The position numbers were made by a program, and so were the translations under genes. Source: Streptomyces bottropensis ATCC 25435 (GTDB lineage Bacteria > Actinomycetota > Actinomycetes > Streptomycetales > Streptomycetaceae). From it: a stretch of 64,000 nucleotides of DNA. Below the pieces are notes generated by a model. The model saw only the letters and a program-made list of their open reading frames with translations. It was not told the DNA's origin and ran no database searches. The DNA is taken from positions 1,354,276-1,418,275 of the forward strand of contig NZ_KB911581.1 of NCBI RefSeq assembly GCF_000383595.1, given 5' to 3'. The first letter of the stretch is position 1. Each line of letters begins with the position of its first letter. This document shows, in pieces, positions 61,820 through 64,000 of this stretch.

Positions 61820-64000
61820 GTGGGGCGTGGCGAGCGGGACACCATCGCGAGGGGAGCACGACTCCACGAGGCTGCGCGGTCCGTGGTCGGTGACCACGCA
61901 AGGGCGGTGGAGGCGGTACGGGCGGCACTGAAGCCGATCCACGACGAGGCGGTGAAGCGGGAGCTCGACGCCATTCCCGTCGCCCGGCTGCAGGACGTCA
62001 CCGAAGGTCGGCTGCGCCTGGGGAGCGTCGAGAAGAGCGGACTGCGCACCCTGGGCAGCGTTCTCGAAGCGGGCCCCTACCGGTTGCGGCAGATTCCCGG
62101 TGTCGGGCAGCGCACCGTCGACCACATGCTCGCCGCCGCCCGTCGGCTCTCCGAGGCCGTGCACGAGACCGTGGCCGTCCACATCGACGTGGACCGGCCG
62201 GAACCGCGCACCACAGCGCTCGTCATGGCCCTGCACGTCCTGGTGGAGGCCGGCCCGGACGCACGGCGTGCGGTCGACAAGGCCACCCTCCTGACGGAAC
62301 GGCTCGGTCCGTTGCTGGCCGACGCGAGGCCCGCCGCCGGCAGGGTCCGGATGCTTCTGGCCGGCCAGGAGAAGAAGGCCCGCGCGCGGGCGGCGGTCGC
62401 CGAGATCCGGTCGCTGGTGGACGAGGCGGACCGGGCGGGCCTGCCCGAGCTGCTCGCCCAGGCGTCGGTGGACCTGCTCCGGGGGCTCTCGTCCGACGTC
62501 GCGGCCTGGGTGGACTTCGAACTCCGTTCCGCCGAGTACTACAGCTTGCTCGCCGAGATCTCGGGGCGGCTGCCGGACGCGGCCGCCGCCGAGGGCTTCC
62601 TGCCGGACGAGGTCGCGGAGCGGGTACGGGCCCAGCACCTCGACGACACGCACCGGCGCGTCTCCTTGCGCGGTTACCAGGCGTTCGGCGCACGGTTCGC
62701 GCTCGCGCAGCGCAAGGTGCTGCTCGGCGACGAGATGGGCCTCGGGAAGACCATCCAGGCGATCGCGGTCCTCGCCCACCTGGCAGCCGAGGGGCAGAGC
62801 CGGTTCATGGTCGTCTGCCCCGCGAGCGTCCTCGTGAACTGGACACGGGAGATCGAGGCCCGCAGCGCCCTGCGCGTCACGGTGCTCCACGGCCCCGACC
62901 GGCACTACGCGTTCGCCGACTGGAAGGGGCGGGGCGGCGTCGGGGTGACCACGTTCGACGCGCTGCGCGGCTTTCCCGCCCCGGGCGGCGGGGAGGTCGG
63001 ACTGCTCGTGGTGGACGAAGCGCACTCGGTGAAGAACCCGCAGGCCAAGCGGTCCCGAGCGGTCGCCCTGTGGGCGGAGCGCTGCGGGCGCGCGCTTTTC
63101 ATGACCGGAACCCCGATGGAGAACAGGGTCGTGGAGTTCCGCAACCTGGTCCGGATGCTCGACGGCGACGTCGCGGACTCGCTCGGCGAACGTGACGCGT
63201 TGGCCGGATCGGTCGCCTTCCGCAAGGCCGTGGCCCCGGTCTACCTGCGGCGCAACCAGGAGGACGTGCTGACGGAACTTCCGAGTCTCCAGCAGACCGA
63301 CGAGTGGGAGGAGTTGAGCGCGTCGGACGAGGAGGCGTACCGCGAAGCCGTGCGCGCGGGCAACTTCATGGCCATGCGCAGGGCCGCGTACACGCGTCCC
63401 GAGAAGTCGGCCAAGCTGGGCCGGCTCCGGGAGATCGTTCAGGAGGCGTGCGAGAACGGGCAGAAGACGGTGGTCTTCTCCAATTTCAAGGACGTACTGG
63501 GTGTGGTGCAGGAGGCTCTCGCGGCCGGAACCAGCGGGGCCGTTCCGGTGTTCGGTCCGCTGACCGGTGGCGTCCCGGCCGGGCGTCGCCAGGAGATCGT
63601 CGACGACTTCGCCGGTGTCCAGGGCCCCGCGGTGCTCCTGGGGCAGATCCAGGCAGCGGGTGTCGGCCTCAACATGCAGGCCGCCTCGGTGGTCGTCATC
63701 TGCGAACCCCAGATCAAGCCGACCATCGAACATCAGGCGGTGGCCCGGGCCCACCGTATGGGCCAGGTCAGACCGGTTCGCGTGCACCGTCTCCTCGCCA
63801 CCGGGGGCGTGGACGAACGCCTGGTGAAGATGCTGGAGGCCAAGACGCGCCTGTTCGATGCCTACGCCCGTCGCAGCGCCGTGGCCGAAGCCACCGCGGA
63901 CGCGGTCGACGTGTCGGACACCGAGCTGGCACGCCGGATCGTCGAGGAGGAACAGGCTCGTCTGGGTATGACGGACGAGAGGCTCATGCCGGCCGAGTGA
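61820..64000 (+). CDS. SNF2-family helicase with N-terminal helix-hairpin-helix domain
   Basis: A 726-residue protein ending at the last base of the window (TGA 63998-64000). Residues about 80-105 carry a helix-hairpin-helix (LRQIPGVGQRTVDHMLAAA). About 275-700 is a SNF2/SWI2 ATPase: GDEMGLGKT (Walker A, near 302), VVDEAHSVKNP (DEAH, near 397), FMTGTPMENR (motif III), and AVARAHRMGQVRPV (motif VI, near 640). About 110-260 is helical and unassigned. GTG 61820 with GGAGAGGGGCGGGACGG upstream is preferred; ATG 61739 and 61634 are alternatives. Likely a DNA translocase in repair, restriction or phage defence; role unknown because the next genes lie outside. Confidence 0.88.
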   Translation: MGRGERDTIARGARLHEAARSVVGDHARAVEAVRAALKPIHDEAVKRELDAIPVARLQDVTEGRLRLGSVEKSGLRTLGSVLEAGPYRLRQIPGVGQRTVDHMLAAARRLSEAVHETVAVHIDVDRPEPRTTALVMALHVLVEAGPDARRAVDKATLLTERLGPLLADARPAAGRVRMLLAGQEKKARARAAVAEIRSLVDEADRAGLPELLAQASVDLLRGLSSDVAAWVDFELRSAEYYSLLAEISGRLPDAAAAEGFLPDEVAERVRAQHLDDTHRRVSLRGYQAFGARFALAQRKVLLGDEMGLGKTIQAIAVLAHLAAEGQSRFMVVCPASVLVNWTREIEARSALRVTVLHGPDRHYAFADWKGRGGVGVTTFDALRGFPAPGGGEVGLLVVDEAHSVKNPQAKRSRAVALWAERCGRALFMTGTPMENRVVEFRNLVRMLDGDVADSLGERDALAGSVAFRKAVAPVYLRRNQEDVLTELPSLQQTDEWEELSASDEEAYREAVRAGNFMAMRRAAYTRPEKSAKLGRLREIVQEACENGQKTVVFSNFKDVLGVVQEALAAGTSGAVPVFGPLTGGVPAGRRQEIVDDFAGVQGPAVLLGQIQAAGVGLNMQAASVVVICEPQIKPTIEHQAVARAHRMGQVRPVRVHRLLATGGVDERLVKMLEAKTRLFDAYARRSAVAEATADAVDVSDTELARRIVEEEQARLGMTDERLMPAE

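Overview
The window is a 64-kb piece of a Streptomyces chromosome. The support is very high G+C with strong third-position bias, frequent GTG starts, ATGA-type gene overlaps, many purine-rich ribosome sites, and typical actinomycete families: WhiB-like protein, DUF1707, DUF4245, SpoIIE/RsbW-type regulators, polyphosphate glucokinase, GlpX and a DasR-type box. From memory, the order ahpD - uppS - phoH - fumarases - wbl - glpX - xseBA - ispH - ppgK - ychF resembles the S. coelicolor SCO5031-SCO5061 stretch, so most of the window looks like core chromosome. I saw no tRNA, rRNA, insertion sequence, CRISPR array or prophage.

Layout. 1-4.8 kb: two divergent operons share a palindromic operator. On the minus strand are a PLP fold-type III ammonia-lyase and an N-acyl-D-amino-acid deacylase (cut by the left edge). 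On the plus strand are a KDG-type kinase, an IclR regulator and a RidA deaminase. I propose this set degrades N-acetyl-D-glucosaminate, an oxidised chitin end product, to KDG-6-phosphate; a D-amino-acid scavenging role is the simpler alternative. 4.9-13.4 kb: a PH-like protein, a secreted M14 carboxypeptidase, an RsbW-like kinase, an Nramp-related transporter without the metal motif, two small secreted/lipoproteins, a second PH-like protein, and an ECF sigma factor with a membrane partner. 13.6-15.3 kb: a secreted GH18 chitinase behind a DasR box. 15.6-27.4 kb: a Tad/Flp pilus locus (CpaB, a TadZ-TadE fusion, TadE, TadA, TadB, TadC, Flp pilin, TadG-like) with its own histidine kinase and response regulator, a lipoprotein and an OmpA-like protein. 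Genes are packed by start/stop overlaps, including two tiny coupled frames and a probable CTG start.

27.4-34.4 kb: a GntR regulator divergent from two small genes, a DHFR-like reductase, an AI-2E-type permease, a secreted SLT lytic transglycosylase, a PIN-PhoH ATPase, a cis-prenyltransferase and a 6C small RNA. 34.9-41.3 kb: an AlkZ/YcaQ-type winged-helix protein, a methyltransferase, an AhpD without AhpC/OxyR, and a PadR-controlled ABC export operon with an ordered operator array. 41.6-55.5 kb: a class A PBP, a PP2C phosphatase with its own ATPase domain, a DUF402 protein, two unrelated fumarases, a lipoprotein, a DUF1707 protein, a WhiB-like protein, GlpX, a DUF4245 protein and a nitroreductase. 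55.6-64 kb: xseB-xseA, ispH, ppgK, a membrane protein, ychF, and an HhH-SNF2 helicase ending at the last base.

How parts may work together. Chitinase with its DasR box, the deacylase/lyase/kinase/RidA set and polyphosphate glucokinase all point to amino-sugar and sugar use. Cell-wall work is represented by the PBP, SLT hydrolase, cis-prenyltransferase and D-amino-acid type enzymes. The fumarases and GlpX are central carbon metabolism.
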